DNA from: Flavobacteriales bacterium
GTDB taxonomy: Bacteria; Bacteroidota; Bacteroidia; Flavobacteriales; Flavobacteriaceae
Assembly: GCA_026993355.1 (NCBI GenBank)
Contig: JALWTX010000015.1
Span: 114,980-178,979 of the forward strand
Direction: 5' to 3'
DNA length: 64,000 nt
Positions 1-8,839 of this stretch are shown here, piece after piece. A program made the translations under genes and the position numbers. The notes beneath the pieces were generated by a model. That model was not told the origin of the DNA and made no database searches. It saw nothing but the letters and a program-made list of their open reading frames with translations. Positions within the stretch are counted from its first letter, which is position 1. Each line of letters opens with the position of its first letter.

Positions 1-185
1 TCTTTATAAACCAATGATTTTTTTAAAGCTAAGTATTCCGGAATTTCACTGGGAGGTAAAATATGGGGATAACTTTCATCTGATTTTAGGTCAACAATTT
101 TGAATGATAAATCCAGTTTTTCTAACAGCTCTTTACGCCGCGGTGACCGGCTGCCAAGTAAAATATTATAAGAGGTAAGTTTCAT
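1..185 (-). CDS. maf: Maf family nucleotide pyrophosphatase (partial, runs off left edge)
   Basis: Only the first 61 residues lie in the window. The start MKLTSYNILLGSRSPRRKE carries the LGSRSPRRKELL signature that opens Maf/YhdE proteins, house-cleaning pyrophosphatases that hydrolyse dTTP, UTP or modified nucleotides; the SRSPRR segment is part of the active site in that family. The ATG (complement of 183-185) is directly followed by that conserved segment, so the start is well supported. The 138 bases between it and the divergent kinase gene hold promoter signals. Which Maf subfamily it is cannot be judged from this fragment. Confidence 0.9.
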   Translation of the reverse strand, partial: MKLTSYNILLGSRSPRRKELLEKLDLSFKIVDLKSDESYPHILPPSEIPEYLALKKSLVYK

Positions 186-270
186 TTTTTGTGTTTTATT
201 AAACGCAGCAAAAATAATAAATAACACGACATAACAAAACAAACTTTAAAATATTGTTGTCAATTAGGCT

Positions 271-301
271 TTTGAATATTTAAAAAAAAGCAATATCTTT
301 A
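271..301 (+). promoter_or_regulatory. Bacteroidota-type promoter for the kinase/regulator operon
   Basis: TTTG at 271-274, 19 bases, then TATCTTTA at 294-301. This fits the Bacteroidota -33/-7 consensus TTTG-N19-21-TAnnTTTG except for the last base. The predicted transcript start is near 308, about 16 bases before the ATG at 324. Confidence 0.55.
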
Positions 302-323
302 AAAAATATTTTTTAATTTTTTA

Positions 324-2300
324 ATGATTCGAAAAAAAACATTTTTTGTTTCTCTTATAAGTTTATTTTTTGCTTTTAATTGCACTGCCCAGTCAGATTT
401 AATGGCTAAAATTGATACCTTGTTATTAAATAACTATCAACAAAATTTGTCGGATAGCCTACAAATAACACGGTTAACTAAATTTGCCACTGTTAATCGT
501 TATCAAACGCCGATATACAGAATTTTGGAAAAGGCTGAAAACCTTGCTAAGCATTCATCCAATGATATTTTATTAGCTAAAGTTTACAAAAGTTGGGGGT
601 ACTATAATTATTATCATACCAACTATCATCAGGCTATTAATTATCTAAGCTTGGCTGATAGCTTATTAATAAAACATCCAAATAAAATGTTGCAGTCTTC
701 AATATACAATGGTTTGGGGGCTGTTTGGCGCAAAAAGGGCGAAGTCTTAAAAGCAATTGATTATTTATTAAAATCACAAAAATTATTAGAAGAAGCAGCC
801 AAAAGAACTGATTCTAAAAGGCAAAAAAAAGAAATTATAAATAATCAAATAATTTTGTTCAACACTTTAGCAAACTTTTATAATCAAATGGGGAATAACA
901 ATAAAAGCAAGACTTATTATCATATGGCTTTTAAGAAAGCAGTACAATCCCATGATTACTTTAAAGCAGGTGTTATTATGTCAAATAAAGCTGATTTGTT
1001 ATTAAATTTACAACATCATCAAGCGGCTTTAGATGATTTAAAGATGGCTAAAAAATTACGAATTAAAGCCAATTCAGGCCATTCTTCTCTGGTTAACCTT
1101 GATCAAAATATGAGTCGAGCTTTATTAGCCTTACATAAATATTCTTTGGCTTTAAAGAAGATTAGTAAAGCGATAAATTTTTACAAAAAGAATGAATTGG
1201 TAAACAAATTAATGGAAAGTTTAATTATTCGAAGTGAGATTTATATCAAACAAAATAAGCCCATAAATGCCTTAACTGATGCTGAAATAGCGCTCGGAAT
1301 AGCCCAAAAAAATGATATTTTGGAAGGTAAGCAAAATGCTAGCTTTTATTTGGCGAAAGCTTGGCAACAAATAGGGAATTATAAAAAGGCTTTTCATTAT
1401 ATAGAGCAATATCAGACCTTTAAAAATCTGCTTTTTAATCGCCATAATATTGAAAGCATGACACGTTTGGAAATGAACTATGCTTATATGAAAGAAAAAC
1501 AACGTCAAAAATTATTAAGTAAGATTCAGAAAAAAGAAACAGAAAATATTATTCACTTATTAATTATGGGACTCATATTCTTAGTCCTACTTTCTGTTTT
1601 ATTAATTAAGTATAATACGAGCCGGCGAAAAAATAATTTGGAACTAAAAGTAAAAAACAAACAAATCTCAGATGCTTTGGCTTTGAACAAAACACTTATA
1701 AGAGAAACACATCACCGGGTAAAAAATAATTTGCAAATTGTTTCTTCTTTGTTAAATATGCAATCTAAATTTTTAAAAGATCCTAACTCTAAACAGATAA
1801 TTACTGATAGTCAAAATCGTATTCGTTCAATGTCTTTAATACATCAACATTTGTATAAAGGAAATAATTTGAGCAGCTTGGAATCTACCAAATATTTTAC
1901 TAAATTATTAGAAAGTCTATTGATTTCATATGGTCTTAAACAGGAAGAAATAAAAATGCGTGTGCATATTGAAAGCATTCTTATGCATATAGATACAGCT
2001 ATACCCTTAGGCTTGATTTTGAATGAGTTAATAAGTAATGTTTTTAAACATGCATTTAGAGGTCATGAAAAAAGTTTTGAGTTGTCATTTTCCAAAACAG
2101 ATAGACAAAGTTTATTTTTGACAATCAAAGATAATGGGCCTGGTATTCCGAAAGGTTTCGATATCACCAAATCTAATTCATATGGTATAAAATTAATTAT
2201 GATGCTTTTAAAAAAGTTAAAGGCGGATATAAAATTTATTAATCAAAATGGGTTGATGGTCACAATGGAAATATATAATTATCAAATAATAACCACATGA
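324..2300 (+). CDS. TPR-containing sensor histidine kinase (HisKA_2 type)
   Basis: A 658-residue membrane sensor kinase. Residues 1-22 form a signal peptide, about 60-390 are tetratricopeptide-like helical repeats facing the periplasm, a single membrane helix lies at about 409-433 and a short coiled linker follows. The phosphoacceptor is in THHRVKNNLQIV near residue 462, the motif of HisKA_2 kinases; the ATPase domain has an N box (NELISNVFKHAF, about 568) and a G box (DNGPGIP, about 603). The stop overlaps the next gene's ATG by four bases, so kinase and LytTR regulator are probably translated together and form a two-component pair. The stimulus is unknown; the TPR input domain suggests protein or peptide sensing, which is inference. 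Confidence 0.88.
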   Translation: MIRKKTFFVSLISLFFAFNCTAQSDLMAKIDTLLLNNYQQNLSDSLQITRLTKFATVNRYQTPIYRILEKAENLAKHSSNDILLAKVYKSWGYYNYYHTNYHQAINYLSLADSLLIKHPNKMLQSSIYNGLGAVWRKKGEVLKAIDYLLKSQKLLEEAAKRTDSKRQKKEIINNQIILFNTLANFYNQMGNNNKSKTYYHMAFKKAVQSHDYFKAGVIMSNKADLLLNLQHHQAALDDLKMAKKLRIKANSGHSSLVNLDQNMSRALLALHKYSLALKKISKAINFYKKNELVNKLMESLIIRSEIYIKQNKPINALTDAEIALGIAQKNDILEGKQNASFYLAKAWQQIGNYKKAFHYIEQYQTFKNLLFNRHNIESMTRLEMNYAYMKEKQRQKLLSKIQKKETENIIHLLIMGLIFLVLLSVLLIKYNTSRRKNNLELKVKNKQISDALALNKTLIRETHHRVKNNLQIVSSLLNMQSKFLKDPNSKQIITDSQNRIRSMSLIHQHLYKGNNLSSLESTKYFTKLLESLLISYGLKQEEIKMRVHIESILMHIDTAIPLGLILNELISNVFKHAFRGHEKSFELSFSKTDRQSLFLTIKDNGPGIPKGFDITKSNSYGIKLIMMLLKKLKADIKFINQNGLMVTMEIYNYQIITT

Positions 2301-3004
2301 AAACCAAAGGAAAAATTTTAATTGTTGAAGATGAAATGATAATTGCATCCGATATACAAATGACACTGGAGAGTTTAGGATATGATGTCATCGGAATTGC
2401 ATGTAATGCAGATGAAGCACTTCAGCTTATCAATAAAAACCGTCCTGATTTAGTCTTGTTAGATATTAATTTGGAAGGTGATACAGATGGTATTATGTTA
2501 GCTGAAGATATAAATCACACGTTCCAAATTCCCTTTATATATTTAAGTTCTAATACTGATAATTTAACTGTTAATCGCATAAAACGAACCAAAGCTGCTG
2601 GATTTATTGTTAAACCTTTTAGTGAAGATGATCTAAAAACAAACATTGAAATTGCATTGTTTAATAGTGAAAATAAGGTAAAAAATTCATGGGCAAAGGA
2701 TTTGTTTGTCAAGGAAGGGAATGCCTGGATCAAAATAAAATTGGATGATTTGCGTTTAGTTCAGGCAGAAGACAATTATGCCAAGCTCATTATCGGTAAG
2801 CAAAGTTATTTGGTATTGTCCAGTTTAAAGAAAATAGCCCTTAAATTACCTTCAAATATTTTTATTAGAATTCACCGATCATATATCATAAATATAAATT
2901 ATATTGATCAAATACAAGAAGGTTATGTAATAATAGGAAAATATCGTTTGCCAATTGGTAGAAGTTATCAAGTACCTTTTTTTAACCAAATTAGCAAATT
3001 ATAA
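2297..3004 (+). CDS. LytTR-family response regulator
   Basis: A 235-residue regulator: receiver domain at 1-120 with the acidic pair in VEDE, the phosphoacceptor Asp in LVLLDINLEG (about residue 56) and the conserved Lys in FIVKPF; LytTR DNA-binding domain at about 135-235 with the typical FIRIHRSYIIN core. LytTR regulators bind short direct repeats and in this phylum are normally encoded beside their kinase. Starts inside the last codons of the kinase gene (ATGA overlap), indicating translational coupling. It ends convergent with, and overlapping by six bases, a small minus-strand reading frame. Confidence 0.9.
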   Translation: MKTKGKILIVEDEMIIASDIQMTLESLGYDVIGIACNADEALQLINKNRPDLVLLDINLEGDTDGIMLAEDINHTFQIPFIYLSSNTDNLTVNRIKRTKAAGFIVKPFSEDDLKTNIEIALFNSENKVKNSWAKDLFVKEGNAWIKIKLDDLRLVQAEDNYAKLIIGKQSYLVLSSLKKIALKLPSNIFIRIHRSYIININYIDQIQEGYVIIGKYRLPIGRSYQVPFFNQISKL

Positions 3005-3250
3005 TTTGTGTATAATTTTATTAAATACAAATTTTCTGCTGGCTTTTAGATATATAATTTTTGCTTCTATCAGCTTATTTTCTTTATCAAAATAAGAAAA
3101 ACGAATGCTATAATATATTTTCCAGCTATGTTCTTCGAATACTTTTTCTATTTTGTCTTGATGCCACAAAATGTCGGTTTCTGAATTGATATTATGGCAA
3201 ATCGTTTTTAAAACATCTTTTCTGGTTGGTTTTTTTATCAATGGAAACAT
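2999..3250 (-). CDS. Small hypothetical protein (83 aa)
   Basis: An 83-residue reading frame with no recognised family. It is lysine-rich with alternating charged and hydrophobic residues (DKIEKVFEEHSWKIYYSIRFSYFDKENKLIEAKIIYL), which looks like a small alpha/beta fold rather than random sequence. It lies between a hairpin terminator (3270-3309) and the convergent regulator gene, with only 19 bases for a promoter, which weakens the case. Possible but unproven gene. Confidence 0.4.
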   Translation of the reverse strand: MFPLIKKPTRKDVLKTICHNINSETDILWHQDKIEKVFEEHSWKIYYSIRFSYFDKENKLIEAKIIYLKASRKFVFNKIIHKL

Positions 3251-3269
3251 AAATGACGAAATATTTAAA

Positions 3270-3309
3270 TGAAATCCATCTTATAATATACATCATAAGA
3301 TGGGTTTCA
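3270..3309 (-). terminator. Hairpin terminator downstream of the 161-aa secreted protein
   Basis: Fifteen-base arms at 3270-3284 and 3295-3309 pair except for one G-U, with a 10-base loop. It sits 14 bases past the stop of the minus-strand gene ending at 3323. Confidence 0.6.
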
Positions 3310-3322
3310 TTGGCATAAAAAA

Positions 3323-3808
3323 TTAATTTTTTATTAGTTTTATATATTTAAAACGCTTTTGTTTGGCTTGACTAATAATTAAATAATAAGTCGCTCTTTT
3401 ATATTTTGTCATATCTATTTTGCAATTTTTTTTAAGACAAGACTTTTGCCAAATAGTTTTACCGTTTAAATCTATTAGTTGAATATTAAAATTTTGTTGA
3501 TTGATTAATTTCACATAAACAAAATTGGTAACCGGATTAGGATAAATATTTACATCTAATATATTTTGATCGAAATCTTCGAAACCTAAAATTTGCAATA
3601 AATCTGGGCTAATAAAACCTTCCGAAAGATGTAGATTGCCATTTTGGCTTTCTTGTTTAACAATTGGGGCCAAGCTATAAAAAATGTGTGTTTGACCATT
3701 TGTCAAAATTTGTCCTCCACTATCGATGGTTTGTTTACTTACCCGGATCTGTGATTGTGATACTTGTATAAAAAGTATGCTTATTAAAAAAGGAAAATAA
3801 TATTTCAT
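3323..3808 (-). CDS. Secreted protein with type IX secretion sorting domain
   Basis: 161 residues: an N-terminal signal peptide (MKYYFPFLISILFIQVSQSQ), a short middle part, and a C-terminal por/T9SS type A sorting domain (NIYPNP near residue 89, LIDLNGKTIW, ending YIKLIKN). In Bacteroidota such tails direct export through the type IX system and attachment to the surface. The middle portion (about residues 21-80, with SGGQILTNGQTHIFYSLAP) resembles the short exported proteins often encoded just after a large repeat or adhesin gene; its function is unknown. It lies 4 bases past the stop of the upstream 490-aa gene on the same strand, so the two are probably cotranscribed. Confidence 0.8.
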   Translation of the reverse strand: MKYYFPFLISILFIQVSQSQIRVSKQTIDSGGQILTNGQTHIFYSLAPIVKQESQNGNLHLSEGFISPDLLQILGFEDFDQNILDVNIYPNPVTNFVYVKLINQQNFNIQLIDLNGKTIWQKSCLKKNCKIDMTKYKRATYYLIISQAKQKRFKYIKLIKN

Positions 3809-3812
3809 AATT

Positions 3813-5285
3813 TTATTTTTTTGTTAAATGATCAAGGCTTATCCACTGATTTTGATAGCCTTGCTTATGCCATTTTATTAATGCTTTTGTTTGTTTAATT
3901 GCAATTATTTTACCTTCAAAATCTCCCGATTGCATTTTTACAACGATATGATCTCCAACTTTAAGATTTGTTTTGGTATATTTACTAGGCGATAATACAT
4001 CATCAGTTACCCAAATGCTCTTGCCATTTTGAAATTTAACAAAAAAGCGGTTGGCAAAATTGGTATCTCTTTTTATAATTTCACCGCTTTCAACGCCATA
4101 TCGGGTTTTAACATCAACCATGTCGCCAATCTTAAAATCTACTTTTTCTTTAACACTCAAATTCGGTTTTCCGGTGCAATTGCCATGGGTTTTAGCCAAT
4201 TTGTTTACAAGGTCTTGACTTGGCGGGTAAAAATCAATTACGTCTAATTTCCACGTGCCGTTTTCTTGTGAAGCTGTCATGCGGACAAATTTACTTTTGT
4301 CTTTATTATAAAAATAAATGGCACCGGTTTGTTCGTCTTTTACTTGTGGATATTGGCAAAACGTATATTGGTACGATTTTAAATTGTTGATGAGTTTATC
4401 AAACCACATTTGTGTGTATGGTTTTAAACCACTACCATTTTGAAAACTATCTTTTGAAAGGACTTTATACAAATGCGCTTTGGCTTCTTGTGGCGGACTT
4501 GCCATCAACCGGTCGTGAATGTAATAAAACAGTTGCTTGTCCGATTTAAAAACCGGTGGATTGTCAACAGCCGGCAAACTGCTTATGGCAGCCGCCGATG
4601 CTTTTGCTTCATCCAATTCTTGTAATGTTTTCATATTGCTTGAAAAGTTGCCTTTTGATAAAATTTTCTTTTGCCCTTCTATTTCACTTGCTAAAATCCG
4701 ATTCCATTTGCCGGTATTGGGATCTTTAAACAGCATGGTTTCATAAATATGTTCGGCTTTTTCTACGATTGAATTGGATATTTTTTTAGTATAAATCGCT
4801 TTGACTTTAAATGTAACTTGGTCAGGACTTGCCCAGTTGAATTTGGTGTCTTCCGGAATGCTAATCACCGGCATATCGCCTACTATGTAATTGTAATCAT
4901 AGCCCAGAAAATCCGACAGATTGGATTTTAAGTACTTAATGACTTCGGTTTTGTTTAAAGGTTTTTTGCCAATCACTTCTGTGGTAATGGTTGCATAATT
5001 GTCAAACACATATTTGCCATTTATTTTTTCATAAACAAGGGCAGAATTAATCTTTCCGGTTAAACCCGAAGCAGGATCTTTTTGGGTCAAAGAGAAATGT
5101 CGCCAATAATAATAGTGCCAAATAATTCCTTCTCGTTTTTTTGAAGTAGATGAACCACCCAAATGAATGGTTCCCTTAGGAAAACGCTTTCTAATTTGTT
5201 GTTTTACACTTGCATCGCCAGGTGCTTGTGCGTTCATGTCAATTCTCATAAGTGTTAAAATTAATATGATTAATACTTTTTTCAT
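3813..5285 (-). CDS. Exported hypothetical protein with two C-terminal Tudor/SH3-like repeats
   Basis: 490 residues starting with a signal peptide (MKKVLIILILTLMRIDMNAQ). Residues 20-380 match no family I recognise; they are rich in Lys, Tyr and Trp and include several long hydrophilic loops. The last about 110 residues hold two copies of a beta-barrel-like unit, each starting [FK].VGD..[DV]VK......G.I and ending with [KG]...W[VI]..D.L, which resembles agenet/Tudor or SH3-type modules. No sorting domain is present, so it is probably periplasmic. It is followed after 4 bases by a T9SS-tailed gene and preceded by the large repeat protein on the same strand, separated by a terminator. Confidence 0.7.
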   Translation of the reverse strand: MKKVLIILILTLMRIDMNAQAPGDASVKQQIRKRFPKGTIHLGGSSTSKKREGIIWHYYYWRHFSLTQKDPASGLTGKINSALVYEKINGKYVFDNYATITTEVIGKKPLNKTEVIKYLKSNLSDFLGYDYNYIVGDMPVISIPEDTKFNWASPDQVTFKVKAIYTKKISNSIVEKAEHIYETMLFKDPNTGKWNRILASEIEGQKKILSKGNFSSNMKTLQELDEAKASAAAISSLPAVDNPPVFKSDKQLFYYIHDRLMASPPQEAKAHLYKVLSKDSFQNGSGLKPYTQMWFDKLINNLKSYQYTFCQYPQVKDEQTGAIYFYNKDKSKFVRMTASQENGTWKLDVIDFYPPSQDLVNKLAKTHGNCTGKPNLSVKEKVDFKIGDMVDVKTRYGVESGEIIKRDTNFANRFFVKFQNGKSIWVTDDVLSPSKYTKTNLKVGDHIVVKMQSGDFEGKIIAIKQTKALIKWHKQGYQNQWISLDHLTKK

Positions 5286-5384
5286 TTTTTTAAATTTTTA
5301 CTATAATATTGTGTAATTTAATTGCTACAATATTAGAATTTGTGTAGGATTGTAGAATTTAATTAGTTTTTCATTCTATTTATC

Positions 5385-5417
5385 ATCTTAGTCTTGGGCA
5401 AGGCACAAGACTAAGAT
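5385..5417 (-). terminator. Hairpin terminator after the large repeat protein
   Basis: Perfect 12-base arms (5385-5396 and 5406-5417) around a 9-base loop, 32 bases past the stop at 5449. It separates the large repeat gene from the 490-aa gene. Confidence 0.65.
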
Positions 5418-5448
5418 TAATGTAAGGGCTAAAGCTTGGAATGATTTT

Positions 5449-8400
5449 TTATTTTTTGTAGACAACAAATTCGAAATCATAATCATACCGCGTATAACCT
5501 GTTTTTATATTCACTACAAAACTGTTGGCGGTTTTATTAGTTATCCAAAATAAGGTTGCAGCATCATTAACAAAGCTTGTCATAACAATATATTTGTTGC
5601 CACCGCCCGTACTATTGTTAAATGTAATTTGGTATTTACCTTTAGATAAACGCGTCATTGTAAATCCGGAAGAGGAGGCATCGGTAACAATGCTAGGTGA
5701 AGAGGCGTCAGCATCAATTTCTCCATAGATATAAGCTTTCATATCTGCCGTTCCGGAGGCTACACTCTTTAATTTACCTGTCACTTTTGCATCGCCATAA
5801 AAATACCCTGCATAGGTATTATCAGTATTTCGAGTAGCCCTGGCATAAATAGCATAATGATTGCCATTTGCAGCAGGATCAACGGTGGCATATACCCCAA
5901 TTTTACTTCCACTGCCACTACCTGTTACATTACTATAGAAACCATATTTTTTACCATTACCAGTGCCTGATAAATCAACGTAACTTCCGTAATGTCTTCC
6001 ACCTCCATTACCTGTAATTTCCGTATGGCTTCCATATTGATAACTATTATTAGTGTTTGAAATGACTGTTTTTACACCATACTGTAATCCCGTTCCTGAA
6101 CCGGAAAGTTTATTGTAGTTGGCATAATGAACACCACTCCCGGAACCTGACATTTCTGAATAGTTACCATAATGCACTGCATTACCCGAATTATTTACTT
6201 TTGTATAATTGGCATATTGTTCGCCTGTTCCTGTTCCACTCAGTCTATTGTATGTGCCATAATGTATAGCAGAACCATCGTTATCTACTATGGTTTGATT
6301 ACCATACTGTGCGCCATTTCCCGAACCTGATAAAGAATTTTTTATTCCAATATGCATCCCCGAACCACTGCCATAGACATTATTGTAAGTCCCAGTTTGG
6401 CTGCCGGTTCCCGGATTACTTATCTGGTTTCTTACTCCATATAAATTACCATTTCCTGAGCCAAACAAATCATTTCTCGTAGCAAAACGATCGCCATCAC
6501 CACTCGTAGCATCCAGCGTTGTATAAACACCATATTGATTAGTACCATTCGTATTGCTTATCATATTTCTTACACCAATTTGGTTACCGGTTCCCGCTCC
6601 GAATAATTCATTTTTCACACCAATATGTTCGCCTGAACCACTGCCGTAAATTAAATTATGCGCACCGATATGCGTAGCATCACCAGAATTATAATTATTG
6701 ACCGTTACCCCAATCTGGTCACCGCTACCGGTACCTGAAAAAGTATTATACACGCCATAATGTTTGTTGGTGCCTGTGCCGGTTAATTTGTTATAAACAC
6801 CGTATTGTTTACCGTTAGCTGTATTAGAAATTTCATTTTTTACACCATAAATATAACCGTCGGCATCGCCGTCAACAAGGTTATTCATAGCATATTTTAC
6901 ACCGGTTCCATCGCCATAAATATGTGTATTTACACCAATTTGTGTGGCGGTATTGGCGTTTGACCAAGTACTGATTGAAGCATCAAAACCAATTTGTTCT
7001 GCTGTGCCAAGAGTTGACAAATCAGCTTTGGATCCTGTATGTAAACCGGTTCCTTCACCAATCATATAATAGTACGCACCAAAATGATCGCCATCACCAT
7101 TTAATCCACCTATATAACTATAGCTGCCATACAAATCGCCATCACCGTTATCAGTAATTTCATTTTTTACAGCATAAGCATTTGCATTACTTGTAGGTGC
7201 TTCTAAAATTGTTTTTACACCAATTTTGTTGGTATTACTTGTATTTGAATTTTGAATATAAATCCCGGTATTAGCATTATTAGCGGTAGAAGTGCCATTG
7301 TTTAATATGTCCATTTTGGCAGTTGGTATATTGGTATGTCCGATAGATATATTTCCGGTATGGTAAATATTATCCAAAATATTATTAGGGGCACTGCCTG
7401 TACCTACTTCTAGAAAATCGACATCACTACTGCTAGATGTAGGCAAAGTCACGGAATTGCCATCGGATAAACTCAAAGTATTACCCGAAATAGATAAAGT
7501 TTGCAATTCGTTGGTTGCGTCTGCATCGGCATCATCGGCACTTTTGATATAACCCATTGACCCGATATTGGCATCGGTTAAATGTGTGTCGGCATCGGTA
7601 AAGCTCCCGCCACCGTTTGAAAGCGTAACAGTATTTCCGGATTTACTGATGGTTTGTAGTTCGTTTGTAACACTGCCATCTGTTTCTGATGTCAAATAGC
7701 CGTTATTAGCAACATAGGCATCCACTTGGCTTTCAGTCAAATGTGTATCGGCATCGGTAAAGCTTCCGCCACCGTTTGAAAGCGTTACGGTGTTTCCTGA
7801 TTTACTGATGGTTTGCAATTCATTGGTTGCATCCGCATCGGCGTCATCGGCATTTTTTATATAGCCCATGGCGCCGATATTGGCATCGGTTAAATGTGTA
7901 TCATTGTCGGTAAAATTGGCAGTAATATTTCCCAATCCATTGCTACGTACCAAAGTCAAAGTTTTAGTTACTGTTCCTGAAAATGCAGCAGAATTGACCA
8001 CACCGTCCGTTCCCGAGCCACCACTTACATTGTCATCAGCCGGAACAAATTGAATGCCGTTAAATTTTAAAATCTGTCCGTTGTTGGGTGTCGTATTTGA
8101 CACGGGAATACCTCTAATATTGTCAACTTGGGTTAAATAACCATTATTTGACACATAGTTATCCACTTGTGTTTCAGATAGATGTGTGTCATTATCGATT
8201 ACACTACCACCGCCATTTGAAAGCGATATCGTGTTGCCTGTTTTGCTGATAGTTTGTAATTCATTGGTTGTGTCATGGTCCGCATCGTTAACATCGTCAC
8301 CATCGGATAAACCGGATGGCACATTGGACAAATCAGTAAAATTGCCACTAAATACATTGCCGGCTTTATCGGCATATTTGGCGTAAGGGACATATTTTAA

Positions 8401-8733
8401 TGCATTTGTACCGAAATCTTGATAACCGTTCCCCCTGTCTATTTCTACCTTTAAATGCAAATTTTCATCCCAGTTAATATTAGTAAAAGTTCCTTGATCG
8501 ACCATACCTTCACCTAATATAATTTGTACTATGCCATTCGCATCTGTTTGTGCAGAATGGTGTTCTTGATAAACTGTATTGTTTAAGTCATTAAAAATGC
8601 TAAACTTTAATTGAATAGTTTGGTTAGCCAATAGGGTATTATTATCATAAATAATAGCCTTGTAGTTAAAGCCTTGTTGTGCATAAAAGTTTTGTGTTAA
8701 AACAAGAAAAAAAGCAAAAAGTAATTTTTTCAT
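5449..8733 (-). CDS. Large secreted repeat protein with a 15-residue beta-solenoid
   Basis: 1094 residues. Residues 1-18 are a signal peptide; about 19-110 form the N-terminal domain common to Bacteroidota exported proteins (QGFNYKAI..., FSIFND, YVPYAKYA). About 150-430 hold four copies of a NELQTIS..GNT..LSNGGGS module, familiar from tail-fibre-like surface proteins. Residues 504-959 are about thirty tandem 15-residue units (consensus [YI]G.YN.[LI]SGSGSG.[QH]). The last ~100 residues are a separate C-terminal domain with no sorting motif. Predicted as an elongated surface fibre; adhesion is an inference. It has its own terminator. The related gene cut by the right window edge has the same style of N-terminus. 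Confidence 0.85.
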   Translation of the reverse strand: MKKLLFAFFLVLTQNFYAQQGFNYKAIIYDNNTLLANQTIQLKFSIFNDLNNTVYQEHHSAQTDANGIVQIILGEGMVDQGTFTNINWDENLHLKVEIDRGNGYQDFGTNALKYVPYAKYADKAGNVFSGNFTDLSNVPSGLSDGDDVNDADHDTTNELQTISKTGNTISLSNGGGSVIDNDTHLSETQVDNYVSNNGYLTQVDNIRGIPVSNTTPNNGQILKFNGIQFVPADDNVSGGSGTDGVVNSAAFSGTVTKTLTLVRSNGLGNITANFTDNDTHLTDANIGAMGYIKNADDADADATNELQTISKSGNTVTLSNGGGSFTDADTHLTESQVDAYVANNGYLTSETDGSVTNELQTISKSGNTVTLSNGGGSFTDADTHLTDANIGSMGYIKSADDADADATNELQTLSISGNTLSLSDGNSVTLPTSSSSDVDFLEVGTGSAPNNILDNIYHTGNISIGHTNIPTAKMDILNNGTSTANNANTGIYIQNSNTSNTNKIGVKTILEAPTSNANAYAVKNEITDNGDGDLYGSYSYIGGLNGDGDHFGAYYYMIGEGTGLHTGSKADLSTLGTAEQIGFDASISTWSNANTATQIGVNTHIYGDGTGVKYAMNNLVDGDADGYIYGVKNEISNTANGKQYGVYNKLTGTGTNKHYGVYNTFSGTGSGDQIGVTVNNYNSGDATHIGAHNLIYGSGSGEHIGVKNELFGAGTGNQIGVRNMISNTNGTNQYGVYTTLDATSGDGDRFATRNDLFGSGNGNLYGVRNQISNPGTGSQTGTYNNVYGSGSGMHIGIKNSLSGSGNGAQYGNQTIVDNDGSAIHYGTYNRLSGTGTGEQYANYTKVNNSGNAVHYGNYSEMSGSGSGVHYANYNKLSGSGTGLQYGVKTVISNTNNSYQYGSHTEITGNGGGRHYGSYVDLSGTGNGKKYGFYSNVTGSGSGSKIGVYATVDPAANGNHYAIYARATRNTDNTYAGYFYGDAKVTGKLKSVASGTADMKAYIYGEIDADASSPSIVTDASSSGFTMTRLSKGKYQITFNNSTGGGNKYIVMTSFVNDAATLFWITNKTANSFVVNIKTGYTRYDYDFEFVVYKK
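5857..7224 (-). repeat. Tandem array of about 30 units of 15 codons
   Basis: Each 45-bp unit encodes [YI]G-x-[YK]-[NT]-x-[LI]-[SY]-[GN]-[ST]-[GN]-[ST]-[GN]-x-[QHK]. Twenty-five or so are exactly 15 residues; a few near the N-terminal end are 16-18. The DNA copies are diverged, so this is an old array kept in frame, not a recent slippage product. Confidence 0.85.
7441..8290 (-). repeat. Four long imperfect direct repeats inside the fibre gene
   Basis: Four copies of a module beginning NELQTIS (near 7500, 7655, 7815 and 8255) and continuing with SNGGGS and D.DTHL; the two central copies are nearly identical in DNA, suggesting recent duplication or gene conversion. Confidence 0.7.
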
Positions 8734-8839
8734 TAGAGATTAATTTTAATATTATAATGCTAAACTAATCTCCTTATGGGCACTACACAATCTATTTTAT
8801 GTAAATGACTATTTTTTTGAGGTAAAATAAACAAAAAAC

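Noticed and set aside
5525..8386. Several frames opposite the large fibre gene
   Set aside because: They arise from the regular codon pattern of the repeats and have no signal or known domain.
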